A stretch of DNA of 37,617 nt, taken from positions 1-37,617 of the forward strand of contig CAZVRZ010000040.1 of the NCBI GenBank assembly GCA_964629965.1, read 5' to 3'. This DNA is from CAZVRZ01 sp964629965. GTDB taxonomy: Bacteria > Chloroflexota > Anaerolineae > Anaerolineales > UBA4823. A program made the translations under genes and the position numbers. Under the pieces are notes generated by a model. That model did no database searches and was not told the origin of the DNA. It saw only the letters and a program-made list of their open reading frames with translations. Position 1 is the first letter of the stretch; the number at the start of each line of letters is the position of its first letter. Positions 1-8,553 of this stretch are shown here, piece after piece.

Positions 1-26
1 CTGGAAAGCCAAATTGCACTTGCATC

Positions 27-55
27 AAATTTCCTTACGTAAGGATACAGTATCG
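27..55 (+). repeat. Dispersed repeat copy 1, with a 12-bp palindrome
   Basis: Contains the perfect palindrome CCTTACGTAAGG followed by ATACAGTATC. Related copies occur at 25998-26036 (same strand) and 25813-25850 (opposite strand). The copy here and the one near 26.0 kb also share GGAAAGCC about 20-25 bases upstream, so the repeat unit is probably near 50 bp. It lies upstream of the promoter of the binding-protein gene. Function unknown: it may be the end of a small non-autonomous element or a regulatory palindrome. Confidence 0.55.
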
Positions 56-79
56 CGAGGCCAATATGACATTTGGTAC

Positions 80-107
80 TTGATTAGAGATGGTTATTTG
101 CTATAAT
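80..107 (+). promoter_or_regulatory. Sigma-70-type promoter of the binding-protein gene
   Basis: TTGATT at 80-85 and a perfect TATAAT at 102-107 are separated by 16 bp. Predicted transcription start is near 114, giving a leader of about 60 nt before the ATG at 174. A Shine-Dalgarno GGGAGGA lies at 163-169. Confidence 0.6.
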
Positions 108-173
108 GGAAAGGATTTGGGGAGCGTCATTGTAAATGAATAGCTTGTTTTGTTTAATTTATGGGAGGAAGCT

Positions 174-2612
174 ATGAAAGCCAGGATTTTACTTGTGTTG
201 GTTATAACATTGGGATTGGTATTGGCAGGAACCTGGGTGGCTTCTGCTGATCGGGATGCTTTGGGCGAGCCGCTGTTTCTGGGAAATCAGGTGGATCAGG
301 TAGCTTCCCCATCCACCCAGATGAGCACATTGCCCTACACACGGGTGGTTATGGCAACTTCCGGCGAGCCAGAAATCCTTGATCCGGCCTTGTCTTATGA
401 AACTGCAGGAGGCCAGATTATTCAGCAGGTTTATGAGCCGCTCCTGTTCTACCGGCGCGAGAGCACAACCGAGTTCATTCCCATGCTGGCAACGGACTGG
501 ACAATCTCTGAGGATGGGCTCACTTATGTATTCAATATTCGTTCTGGGGTTAAGTTCCACAATGGCAATGGGCTGAGTGCGGAGGATGTAGCCTATACCT
601 TCCAACGCGGCTTGCTGCAAGGGGGAACCGCCTCACCGCAATGGTTGCTGTCGGAGCCTTTCTTTGGCGCGGGAGTTGATGATGTTTCGCTGCTGGTTGA
701 TCCTTCGGGCGCTTTATATGATGACAGGAACGCCTTGACACAGGCTGCCCCGGCCGTTCTTCAGCAGGCCTGCCAGACGGTAAAGCAGTCGATCATTTCA
801 AACGATGCGGCTGGTGTGGTTACGATGACCCTGAAACTGGCCTGGGGGCCAATGTTGCATACCCTGGCCGGAACCTGGGGCTCGATCATGGATAAAGAAT
901 GGGTGATCTCCAACGGTGGTTGGGATGGATCATGCGATACCTGGCAGAACTATTACGCCATGAACTCTGCCGAGGATCCTTTTACCGCCATCGCCAACGG
1001 GACTGGCCCCTACATGCTCGATCACTGGACCCACGGTGTGGAGGTTGGCCTGGCGCGTAACCCACAGTACTGGCGGACAACACCGATGTGGGAGGGTGGA
1101 CCGAGCGGGTTGGCTGCTATCGAGCAGGTTACCATCAAACTGATCCCCGATATAACCACCAGTTACCAGATGCTGGTGGACGGCGAAGTCGACTTTGCTT
1201 CTATTTCCATCGCAAATTATCGAGACGCGCTGAACAGCCGTACCTTGCTGCGCTATGACACGCCGGATGGATTGGTTGGCAACCTGGTGTACCCCACAGG
1301 AACATTGAAAGCTTATGTTGGAGGCCTGGGGACCAACGCGACCGACGTTTTCTTCAATTATCACGTCTACACAACCACCGAACATAACTATATCGGCAGC
1401 GGCGCCCTGGATGGGGAGGGCATCCCGCCCGATTTCTTCAACGATCTCCACGTCCGTAAGGGATTCAACTACGCCTTCAACTGGGACCAGTATATTCAAC
1501 AAATATTCAACGGGGATGCCATACAGCGCCGCGGCCCAATCATCGCCGGTATCCTGGGGTACACTGACACCCAACCCACCTATTTCTACAGCCCGACCCT
1601 GGCGCTGCAAGAGCTCAGCCAGGCCTGGGGAGGTGATGTCATTAATAATGGCTTCGTTCTCACTATCACCTACAATACTGGCAACGCGACCCGTCGGGCG
1701 GTCTGCGAGATCCTTAAAGCCGGGATTGAGGCCCTGGATCCAAAATTCAAGGTGAATGTCCTCGGGTTAGATTGGCAAGTTTTCCTGCCGGCTCAAAGGG
1801 CGCAGGTGATGCCCATTTTTATCAGCGGCTGGCTGCAAGATATACCCCACCCGCATAACTGGCTGGTGCCGTATTTGATGGGAACCTTTGGTAGCCGCCA
1901 GAGTCTGCCCCCTGATCAGCAGGATGGGTACAGGGGTAAGATATATGCCTGCCTGTCATTGGCCGGTGCTGCGGCGCAGGCCTGTTATGAGGATATCCAG
2001 AACACAACTTACTTGAACGCAACCGACATTTTCTTGGCTCAAAGTTATGCCGCCACGTATGTACGGGCAGAACTGCGAGGTTATTATCTCAACCTGGCGT
2101 TACCCGGTGTTTACTTCTATGTCCTCTCTAAGGGGCCACTGCCTGTAGTCCAGACGGTTCTCCCCGGTGCGGGTTCAACGGTGCCTTTTAGCAGCACATC
2201 GGGTTCAACAGGAATTTTGAATCTGCCAGCTGGCTCGGTTTCGCAAACGCTCGAGATCGTGATCGAACCGGATACAGGCGTTATGGACAACCCCGCAGGT
2301 TTTCAATTGGGCGGCCTGGCTTTTGACATCCAGGCTTACCAGAATGGCAATCTGCTTGCGGGCCTGGTATTCTCCTCGCCGATTATGCTCGAGATCCATT
2401 ACACACCTGATGTAATCAGATCTCTGGACGAGTCCGATCTGCGCTTGTTCTGGTGGAACGGGAGCAGTTGGGATGATGCTGCCTGTGGGCTGTACGTGCG
2501 GGATCTTGATCAGGATATTTTGGGCGTGCCAATCTGCCACCTGAGCCGGTTTGCTCTAGGAGGCCCAGTGCAGAATGTCTACCTTCCGCTGACGTATAGA
2601 TCTGTTCCCTGA
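174..2612 (+). CDS. ABC transporter substrate-binding protein, family 5 (peptide/nickel type)
   Basis: An 812-residue secreted protein of the extracellular solute-binding family 5 (DppA/OppA/NikA type). The sequence shows an N-terminal signal peptide (about residues 1-27, hydrophobic core LLVLVITLGLVLAG). There is no lipobox cysteine, so it is probably not a lipoprotein. Family-typical stretches follow, including EILDPALSYETAGGQIIQQV, the YEPLL motif, and LTYVFNIRSGVKFHNG. After about residue 640 there is an extra beta-rich domain of about 160 residues, ending in VYLPLTYRSVP. Such tails are common on exported Chloroflexota proteins but their role is unclear. The ATG at 174 is chosen because GGGAGGA precedes it; an upstream in-frame TTG at 150 lacks a good ribosome site. 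The gene stands alone with its own promoter and terminator. The Dpp/Opp-type permeases at 6.3-9.5 kb are possible partners, but this is inference. Confidence 0.88.
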   Translation: MKARILLVLVITLGLVLAGTWVASADRDALGEPLFLGNQVDQVASPSTQMSTLPYTRVVMATSGEPEILDPALSYETAGGQIIQQVYEPLLFYRRESTTEFIPMLATDWTISEDGLTYVFNIRSGVKFHNGNGLSAEDVAYTFQRGLLQGGTASPQWLLSEPFFGAGVDDVSLLVDPSGALYDDRNALTQAAPAVLQQACQTVKQSIISNDAAGVVTMTLKLAWGPMLHTLAGTWGSIMDKEWVISNGGWDGSCDTWQNYYAMNSAEDPFTAIANGTGPYMLDHWTHGVEVGLARNPQYWRTTPMWEGGPSGLAAIEQVTIKLIPDITTSYQMLVDGEVDFASISIANYRDALNSRTLLRYDTPDGLVGNLVYPTGTLKAYVGGLGTNATDVFFNYHVYTTTEHNYIGSGALDGEGIPPDFFNDLHVRKGFNYAFNWDQYIQQIFNGDAIQRRGPIIAGILGYTDTQPTYFYSPTLALQELSQAWGGDVINNGFVLTITYNTGNATRRAVCEILKAGIEALDPKFKVNVLGLDWQVFLPAQRAQVMPIFISGWLQDIPHPHNWLVPYLMGTFGSRQSLPPDQQDGYRGKIYACLSLAGAAAQACYEDIQNTTYLNATDIFLAQSYAATYVRAELRGYYLNLALPGVYFYVLSKGPLPVVQTVLPGAGSTVPFSSTSGSTGILNLPAGSVSQTLEIVIEPDTGVMDNPAGFQLGGLAFDIQAYQNGNLLAGLVFSSPIMLEIHYTPDVIRSLDESDLRLFWWNGSSWDDAACGLYVRDLDQDILGVPICHLSRFALGGPVQNVYLPLTYRSVP

Positions 2613-2652
2613 TTTCATCCTGGCGATCTGAAAGCTCATCGTTAATCAGTTG

Positions 2653-2684
2653 ATGGTAGGCGAGATTTTCGCCTGCCATTTTTT
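2653..2684 (+). terminator. Rho-independent terminator after the binding-protein gene
   Basis: An 11-bp stem (2653-2663 pairing with 2669-2679, one G-T wobble) with a 5-nt loop is followed by TTTTT. It lies 40 bp after the stop codon at 2612. No T-tract exists on the opposite strand, so it acts only rightward. Confidence 0.75.
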
Positions 2685-2729
2685 GTATGAGCATTGATAC
2701 CGCGGCTGCATAGGAACAGGGTCGCGAAT

Positions 2730-2990
2730 TTACTCCTCCACGTCTACAACGGTTTTAATCTCGGGAAAGAACTGCCGGATGGTGCCTTCTACCCAACCGT
2801 GCAAGGTGTTGGAAGAAAGAGGGCAGTCCAGGCAGGCCCCGCCCAGCCGGACTTTGACTTCCACACCATCGAAGGCCACTAATTCGACAGAGCCGCCATG
2901 AAACTGTTCGATGTAGGCGCTCAGTTGTTCGATCAGCGCGCTCAAACGTTCTTCTAAACTGGCAGATGGATTGCCATTTGTGTCAGCCAT
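2730..2990 (-). CDS. NifU C-terminal-domain protein (Fe-S scaffold type)
   Basis: An 86-residue protein matching the NifU C-terminal / Nfu family, which carries and delivers Fe-S clusters in the cytoplasm. The diagnostic CxxC is seen as GACLDCPLS (C53, C56), followed by a helix ending in IRQFFPEI, as in the family. The protein consists of this single domain plus a short polar N-terminus. Its ATG (2990) overlaps by 8 bp the end of the cyclic-nucleotide-domain gene, so the two are probably translationally coupled and co-transcribed. No terminator is evident after it on this strand. Confidence 0.88.
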   Translation of the reverse strand: MADTNGNPSASLEERLSALIEQLSAYIEQFHGGSVELVAFDGVEVKVRLGGACLDCPLSSNTLHGWVEGTIRQFFPEIKTVVDVEE

Positions 2991-3477
2991 TTTTAATTAT
3001 CTCCTGGGGGCGCAGCGCGGCCCGTAAAGTAAGACTGAGTAAAGCCACCACCTTGGGTTGGATATTGCTCATGCGTTGGGTGCTGGCAACGACCAGGCGT
3101 TCTGAAAGTATCTCGCCAATATCTGCATGCGTATGGCAAATGCGGCGCAGATCAGCCCCTCGCACTCGCAGTAGTCGAGAATCTACGTTCGCCATTGCTC
3201 CCGAAGTGTAACAACGACTGCCCAAGGCTGCAGACCAACCTACTACGCCGCCCGGCCCAACGTCTCCTACCGTGATCAACGAGCCGTCTTCCGGTTTATA
3301 GCGGATAACGAACTCACCTGTCACTACGATATACAGGTATTCGGCCGGGGCCGTCTGTTCAAATAACAGAACGTCTGCCTCGCAGTTGCATGGTGAAAAG
3401 AACGGGCGTAAGATTGCCAGCTGCTTTTCGGTCAGGCCTTGGAAGAATTCCAGTTTATGGAGCAAATCATCGGACAT
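2983..3477 (-). CDS. Cyclic-nucleotide-binding-domain protein without a DNA-binding domain
   Basis: A 164-residue protein with a Crp-like cNMP-binding beta-barrel. It opens with LEFFQGLTEKQLAILRPFF and continues with YLYIVVTGEFVIRY, GPGGVVGWSAAL and DSRLLRVRGADLRRIC, all typical of the fold. There is no C-terminal helix-turn-helix, so unlike Crp/Fnr it is unlikely to bind DNA directly. It may instead be a ligand- or redox-sensing partner. It overlaps the NifU-like gene by 8 bp, which suggests a two-gene operon, possibly linking Fe-S status to a sensor (inference). The ligand cannot be predicted from sequence. Confidence 0.82.
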   Translation of the reverse strand: MSDDLLHKLEFFQGLTEKQLAILRPFFSPCNCEADVLLFEQTAPAEYLYIVVTGEFVIRYKPEDGSLITVGDVGPGGVVGWSAALGSRCYTSGAMANVDSRLLRVRGADLRRICHTHADIGEILSERLVVASTQRMSNIQPKVVALLSLTLRAALRPQEIIKNG

Positions 3478-3535
3478 ACATACTCTAGCTTAACTGTAGC
3501 CCGATTGCCAGGAATTCTCCAGTGGCAAACATCCT

Positions 3536-3565
3536 AAAACGGCTGACAAATATCATTTACAGCCG
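3536..3565 (-). terminator. Probable terminator of clpC (minus strand)
   Basis: Read on the minus strand, CGGCTG (3565-3560) pairs with CAGCCG (3545-3540) and TTTT follows (3539-3536). The 14-nt loop holds a further AAAT/ATTT pairing. It lies between the clpC stop (3621) and the start of the next minus-strand gene. Confidence 0.5.
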
Positions 3566-3620
3566 GACGAGTGTCATAAGGAAAGCGCCCGAAAATTATG
3601 ATGGGCAACTTTCCAGGGAC

Positions 3621-6053
3621 TTACGTGGGCAGGAAGGTGAGCTCGTTCTTCTCGTCCACGTCCACGCGGATACGTGAATTTGAGGCGAATTTTCCGCTCA
3701 AGATGCTGACCGAGAGCGGGCTTTCCACGTATTTCTGCAAGGTGCGGCGCAAAGGCCGGGCGCCAAAGGAGGGATTAAAACCTTCCTTGGCTAACCAATC
3801 GCGCGCAGCGGGGCTTAACTCTACCTGCAAGCCATGCTCGTCCAGTCGCTCCTGGATTTCTTTCATTTGAAGGTCAACGATCTGCACCATCTCTTCCAAG
3901 GAGAGCGGCGAGAAAGTGATGATTTCATCGATACGGTTGAGAAATTCGGGGCGGAAGGTTCCCTTGAGAGCTTTTTCGATTTTCTCTTGCGCCAGGCGAT
4001 CTTCGGAGCTGGCAGAGCTTTGCAGGAAGCCCAGGCTGCCGGCTTTTTGCACGTATTCCGTGCCCAGGTTGCTGGTCATAATCAGGACAGTATTGCGGAA
4101 ATCGACTGCGCGACCCTGTCCATCTGTCAGGCGGCCATCGTCCAGGATCTGCAGGAGTGCATTCCACACTTCCTGGTGGGCTTTTTCGATCTCGTCGAAT
4201 AACACCACCCGGTAAGGCCGCCGCCGGATGGCTTCTGTCAGCTGCCCGCCTTCTTCATAGCCGATATAACCGGGAGGTGCGCCAAACAGGCGGGAGACGG
4301 TGTGCTGCTCGCGATACTCGCTCATATCAATGCGCACCAGCGCATCGGGGTCATCGAACATGAACTCTGCCAACGCTTTGGCCAACTCGGTTTTACCCAC
4401 GCCGGAAGGTCCTATGAAGATGAAAGAGCCGATCGGGCGGCGGGGATCCTTAAGGCCTGAACGAGCCCGGCGGATGGCATCTGATATGGCGTGGATGGCT
4501 TCATCCTGTCCGATGATATGTTCATGCAAGCGGTCTTCCATGTGAAGCAGCTTTTCCGATTCGGTTTCCATCATCTGGGTAACTGGAATACCCGTCCACT
4601 GGGCGATCACGCTGGCAATATCATTCACATCGACAACTTCATCTAGCTTGTGCTCGGCTTCCCATTGGTCGCGCAGTGTGCCGAAATCTTCTTCCATGCG
4701 CAGACGTTCAGCCTTCTTCTGGGCGGCGCGCTCATATTCGCGTACCAGGCCGGCTTGTTCTTCTTCGGCTGCCAGGCGATCGATTTCGTTTTTCATCTCT
4801 TTCAAATTGGGTGGCAGCGAATACAGTGCCACGCGCAGCTTGGCGGCGGCCTCATCGATCAAGTCAATGGCCTTATCCGGCAGGTGCCGGTCTGCGACAT
4901 AGCGGGAAGAAAGACGGGCTGCCGCTACCAGGGCGTCATCGGAAAAGCGCACTTTATGGTGAGCCTCGTAACGGTCGCGCAAGCCGTGAAGCATCTGAAT
5001 GGTGTCATCAACGCTGGGTTCTTCAACGTATACTGGCGCAAAACGGCGTTCTAGCGCCGCGTCTTTCTCAATATGCTTGTGGTATTCATCCAGTGTGGTG
5101 GCGCCGATGCATTGTAGTTCGCCGCGCGCCAGGGCGGGCTTGAGCATGTTGGAGGCATCCATAGCGCCTTGCGCTGCGCCTGCTCCCACCACGGTATGCA
5201 GTTCATCGATGAACAGGATGATCTCTCCTTCGGCGCGTTGGATCTCCTCGATGCAGGCCTTTAATCGCTCCTCGAATTCTCCCCGGAAGCGGGAGCCGGC
5301 GATCATTGCGCCCAGGTCGAGCGAGACCACGCGCTTATCGGATAAGATTTCGGGGACGTCTTTGGAGGCGATCTTTTGTGCCAGGCCTTCCACAATCGCT
5401 GTCTTTCCGACGCCCGCTTCACCGATCAGAACAGGGTTGTTTTTTGTGCGGCGCGATAAGATTTGAATGACGCGCATGATTTCTGTATCTCGCCCGATCA
5501 CGGGATCCAGCTTGCCTTCTCGTGCCGATTGAGTCAGGTCGCGCGAATATTTTTCCAGGGTGCGGTAGCGCGTCTCGGCTTGGGGATCGGTGACGCGTTG
5601 CCCGCCGCGGATCTGTTGGACGGCTTCATATACTCGCTCGCGGGTCAACCCAGCGCCTTCCAACAGCCTGGCAGCCGGAGTGCTGCGCTCGTTCAAGATA
5701 GCCAGGAAGATATGTTCCGTAGAAATATACTCGTCTTTCAGGCGATTGGCTTCTTCATTTGCCAGGTCGATGATCCGCTTGACGCGCGGCGTGATAAAGA
5801 TTTGCCCGGCGCCACCGCCAAAGATATTGGCCTTGGGGCTGGTACGTAAAATGTAATCCAGCCGCTCGGTCAGGGCAGCAGCCTCAATTTTGAGAACATC
5901 CAGGATCTGAGGAATGACGCCTTGGGGTTGTTCGATCAGGGACAGCAATATATGTTCTGTATCGATTTGGTTGTGCCCGTAGCGCTGGATGATCTCGGCA
6001 GCGCGCTGGGCAGCCTCCTGGGCGCGCTCGGTGAAACGGTCAAATCGCATCAT
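3621..6053 (-). CDS. clpC: ATP-dependent Clp protease ATP-binding subunit ClpC
   Basis: An 810-residue AAA+ unfoldase of the ClpC/ClpA class, which threads proteins into ClpP in the cytoplasm. Two Clp_N repeats (about residues 5-150; FTERAQEAAQRAAEIIQRYG and DEYISTEHIFLAIL) are followed by AAA+ domain 1 with Walker A GEAGVGKTA (211-219) and Walker B IILFIDELHTV. A UVR-like middle segment follows. AAA+ domain 2 carries GPSGVGKTE, IDMSEYREQHTVSRLFGAPP, LFDEIEKAH and a C-terminal D2-small domain. Length and order match ClpC. An AAAGGA ribosome site precedes the ATG pair at 6053/6050. It has its own extended -10 promoter and a downstream terminator, so it appears monocistronic. Confidence 0.96.
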   Translation of the reverse strand: MMRFDRFTERAQEAAQRAAEIIQRYGHNQIDTEHILLSLIEQPQGVIPQILDVLKIEAAALTERLDYILRTSPKANIFGGGAGQIFITPRVKRIIDLANEEANRLKDEYISTEHIFLAILNERSTPAARLLEGAGLTRERVYEAVQQIRGGQRVTDPQAETRYRTLEKYSRDLTQSAREGKLDPVIGRDTEIMRVIQILSRRTKNNPVLIGEAGVGKTAIVEGLAQKIASKDVPEILSDKRVVSLDLGAMIAGSRFRGEFEERLKACIEEIQRAEGEIILFIDELHTVVGAGAAQGAMDASNMLKPALARGELQCIGATTLDEYHKHIEKDAALERRFAPVYVEEPSVDDTIQMLHGLRDRYEAHHKVRFSDDALVAAARLSSRYVADRHLPDKAIDLIDEAAAKLRVALYSLPPNLKEMKNEIDRLAAEEEQAGLVREYERAAQKKAERLRMEEDFGTLRDQWEAEHKLDEVVDVNDIASVIAQWTGIPVTQMMETESEKLLHMEDRLHEHIIGQDEAIHAISDAIRRARSGLKDPRRPIGSFIFIGPSGVGKTELAKALAEFMFDDPDALVRIDMSEYREQHTVSRLFGAPPGYIGYEEGGQLTEAIRRRPYRVVLFDEIEKAHQEVWNALLQILDDGRLTDGQGRAVDFRNTVLIMTSNLGTEYVQKAGSLGFLQSSASSEDRLAQEKIEKALKGTFRPEFLNRIDEIITFSPLSLEEMVQIVDLQMKEIQERLDEHGLQVELSPAARDWLAKEGFNPSFGARPLRRTLQKYVESPLSVSILSGKFASNSRIRVDVDEKNELTFLPT

Positions 6054-6097
6054 AACGGCAATCCTTTATCATGAACGAGACATTAATCTGTGTTGAG

Positions 6098-6106
6098 ATT
6101 ATAACA
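6098..6106 (-). promoter_or_regulatory. Extended -10 promoter of clpC
   Basis: TGTTATAAT on the minus strand (extended TGn plus perfect TATAAT), about 45 bp upstream of the clpC ATG. No convincing -35 box is visible, as expected for extended -10 promoters. The same 9-mer precedes the LCP gene at 17.7 kb. No CIRCE or CtsR-like operator was seen in 6054-6264, and nothing else is recognisable in this 211-bp spacer. Confidence 0.5.
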
Positions 6107-6264
6107 TTTGTTCGTCTTTATCTGGGCTTGCCAGCGTTAGAGTTATATATGAAATTCGCAAATACGGTTTGCTCAAGTGGTTGGGCGAATATTTGCATGC
6201 TATTTGGTTTACTTTGCATTGTTTGATGTAAGGGAATCGTTCCGGGAGCTTACGGCATGGCCCA

Positions 6265-8526
6265 TCACCGCGCCTCGGTGATTGCGAACAAGAATCCATC
6301 GCTGGTGACAACATACAGTTTGCCGGGCAGCAAGGCTCCTCCGACTACGTTCTTTCTCGCTTTCTCTAACGGGAATTCCCACAGCGCTGCTTCGCTGCCC
6401 TGGGTTTGGGCTGCACAAGTGATCGGTTGTTCGGCGGATTGTTGGAGAAGACCGCAATAATACATCGTGTTCTGGCCATCGAAAGCGATGATCGAGCCAT
6501 ATTCCATCTCGCTTTTTCCAAAACCCAAGAAAACGCCGCTCTCATCCAGCCAGACAATGCGCGTCTTTCCATACTGCCCGGAATAAAACAACCAGATAAT
6601 ATGATCGGGTGTAACTCCTGCCTTGCTTGGATACGATGAAGTAGATAAGATCCCGGCTGCGGCGTAGTTCCAACTTGCACTCTGGACGATTTCCATGTTC
6701 TGCCGCGCCAGCTTCCATTGGAGCATCGTGTGCCCGGCATGAAAATAATTCAACCCATCCGCTCCAGTGATAAATTGCCCTCGATTTTTTAACACGGGAT
6801 CGTTCTGGGTGGGTGTGTCGATTTCTAATGCCGTGCCCTCTTTTTCTAGATCGAACAATCGTTGTTGAATGTAAAGATACCTTCCGGTGGGGCTCAGCCG
6901 GGGCAGGGTTTCGGCGTGACCACGGGGTACCGATTGGGACCAGAGCAAGTTTCCCTGCGGCGAGATTGCCAACAAGCGATCGCTGCCTTGAGAGCGAACC
7001 TGGTAATAAATATTATTACTCAAATCCAGCACCGGACCGGTGAAGGCTTGCAGCGAGCCTTCGGGCAGGTAGCGCCATCTCAGGCTGCCATCTGAGTTGA
7101 AGGCTGCCAATGCACCGCTTTTATTGACGATGAAGATATTTCCAGCCGGATCGAGCGCCGGCGCACCCACCGGAGAAGCAGCCACATCGCTCTCCCAGGC
7201 CAGGCTTCCATCGGCATGGAACGCCAGCAAAGTGCCCTTTTTTGCGCCGAGATAGAGGGTTCCATCTGCTGCAACGACCGGCCCTCCCGAAAACCCGCTT
7301 GTCTCCTGGTAGCTCCAGGCCAGGTTAGCCTGGGCAGGCCCCAAGGCGCTGATCTGGTTGGTTCCATAAAAATCATACTCGTCGGCAGGCCAAAGATTCT
7401 CTCCGGGGCGGAGTAATTCGCTCCCTGCCGGGGATGGAGCCGGCGCAGCGAGGATACGCCACAAGATGACACCTCCGATCGTCAAAACCATCGCCAATGC
7501 TGCCAGGCCGGTGCGGGCCTTGTGAGCGCGCAGCGCTTGTGAGGCAGGATGTATCAGGCGTTCTTCAACCTGTCCGCCCAGGCGTGTGAACAGCACTGCC
7601 ATAGGGCTGCGGCGCGATATGCGCTCCGGATCGGATAACGATCGCAGCCCTTCTCCCAGCAGGTTGAAACCTAAAATGGTGAAAAAGATGACCGTTCCAG
7701 TGAGAACCATGGCCCAGGGTTGGTCCAACGTGCCCCATGAGGTTGCCAGCATTTGGCCCAGTTCAGGGGTTCCGCTAACCCGGCGGGAGACAAAATCGCC
7801 CACTTCGATCCACACATCGCCGCCAATATAGTATCCAAGGAATCCCAATCCGGCGGTCACCATTAAGGTGCTGCTGATCTCAAAGGCAAACAGCACCCAG
7901 ATCAGGGGACCAATTTGCCTGAGTACGTGGCGCCGCAGTATTTGCATAGAAGATGCGCCTAGGGCGTGCGCCGCTTCGATATATAACTGGGTTTTGATCG
8001 CTTGTGTTTGTTCGCGCACCAGGCGAGCCGTTTCTGCCCAGCCGTTAATGGATAGCCCAACGATGAAAGCGACCAAACCCAACTCTGCGCCCAGCAAGGC
8101 AATCGCTCCCAGGGCTACCATGAGCACCGGCGCCGACAATGCGGCTGATATCAAGAGATCTAACCAGCGGCCGCTGCGGCGAGAGGACCAGCCCGCGCCC
8201 AGTCCGATCAACGTGCCTAAAAACAGCCTGGTCAGGGCGACGATCGAGACCATGATCATTGTTGGGCGGACTGCCCATAACAAGCGGCTTAGTAAATCTC
8301 GCCCAAATTGATCGGTCCCCAGCCAGAATCCCGGCACTGTAAAGGCCGGCAGCGGCGGGATTTCGTAAGTATCCCCGCTGCGGAAGATAACATTTTCTTC
8401 CAATGGGTCGCGGGGTGCTATCTCTTGACCGACAAAAGCCAGGATGATGATGCTCAATACGATCGATAAGCCGATCCAGAGAGGCCAGTTCGTTGGTTGG
8501 GAGTGTTTGGATGGTTCTTGGGTCAA
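6265..8526 (-). CDS. DppC-type ABC permease fused to a PQQ-like beta-propeller
   Basis: A 753-residue fusion. Residues 1 to about 310 are a binding-protein-dependent transport permease of the DppC/OppC type. An N-terminal membrane helix (LWIGLSIVLSIIILAFVG) and further membrane segments are visible, as is the EAA-loop signature EAAHALGASSMQILRRHVL. After another hydrophobic segment (LAALAMVLTIGGVILWRIL), residues from about 390 to 753 form repeated blade-like motifs (GGPVVAADGTLYLGAKKGTL, GAPALDPAGNIFIVNKSGAL, GPVLDLSNNIYYQV, LLAISPQGNLLWSQ). These are typical of PQQ/quinoprotein-like propellers. The propeller would lie on one side of the membrane next to the pore. DppC proteins normally end after about 300 residues, so the extension is unusual. 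The gene follows the DppB-type partner by 27 bp, as in a standard permease pair. The substrate is unknown. Confidence 0.88.
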   Translation of the reverse strand: MTQEPSKHSQPTNWPLWIGLSIVLSIIILAFVGQEIAPRDPLEENVIFRSGDTYEIPPLPAFTVPGFWLGTDQFGRDLLSRLLWAVRPTMIMVSIVALTRLFLGTLIGLGAGWSSRRSGRWLDLLISAALSAPVLMVALGAIALLGAELGLVAFIVGLSINGWAETARLVREQTQAIKTQLYIEAAHALGASSMQILRRHVLRQIGPLIWVLFAFEISSTLMVTAGLGFLGYYIGGDVWIEVGDFVSRRVSGTPELGQMLATSWGTLDQPWAMVLTGTVIFFTILGFNLLGEGLRSLSDPERISRRSPMAVLFTRLGGQVEERLIHPASQALRAHKARTGLAALAMVLTIGGVILWRILAAPAPSPAGSELLRPGENLWPADEYDFYGTNQISALGPAQANLAWSYQETSGFSGGPVVAADGTLYLGAKKGTLLAFHADGSLAWESDVAASPVGAPALDPAGNIFIVNKSGALAAFNSDGSLRWRYLPEGSLQAFTGPVLDLSNNIYYQVRSQGSDRLLAISPQGNLLWSQSVPRGHAETLPRLSPTGRYLYIQQRLFDLEKEGTALEIDTPTQNDPVLKNRGQFITGADGLNYFHAGHTMLQWKLARQNMEIVQSASWNYAAAGILSTSSYPSKAGVTPDHIIWLFYSGQYGKTRIVWLDESGVFLGFGKSEMEYGSIIAFDGQNTMYYCGLLQQSAEQPITCAAQTQGSEAALWEFPLEKARKNVVGGALLPGKLYVVTSDGFLFAITEAR

Positions 8527-8553
8527 GGTGTATGCCAGGAAATGAATTTAGAT

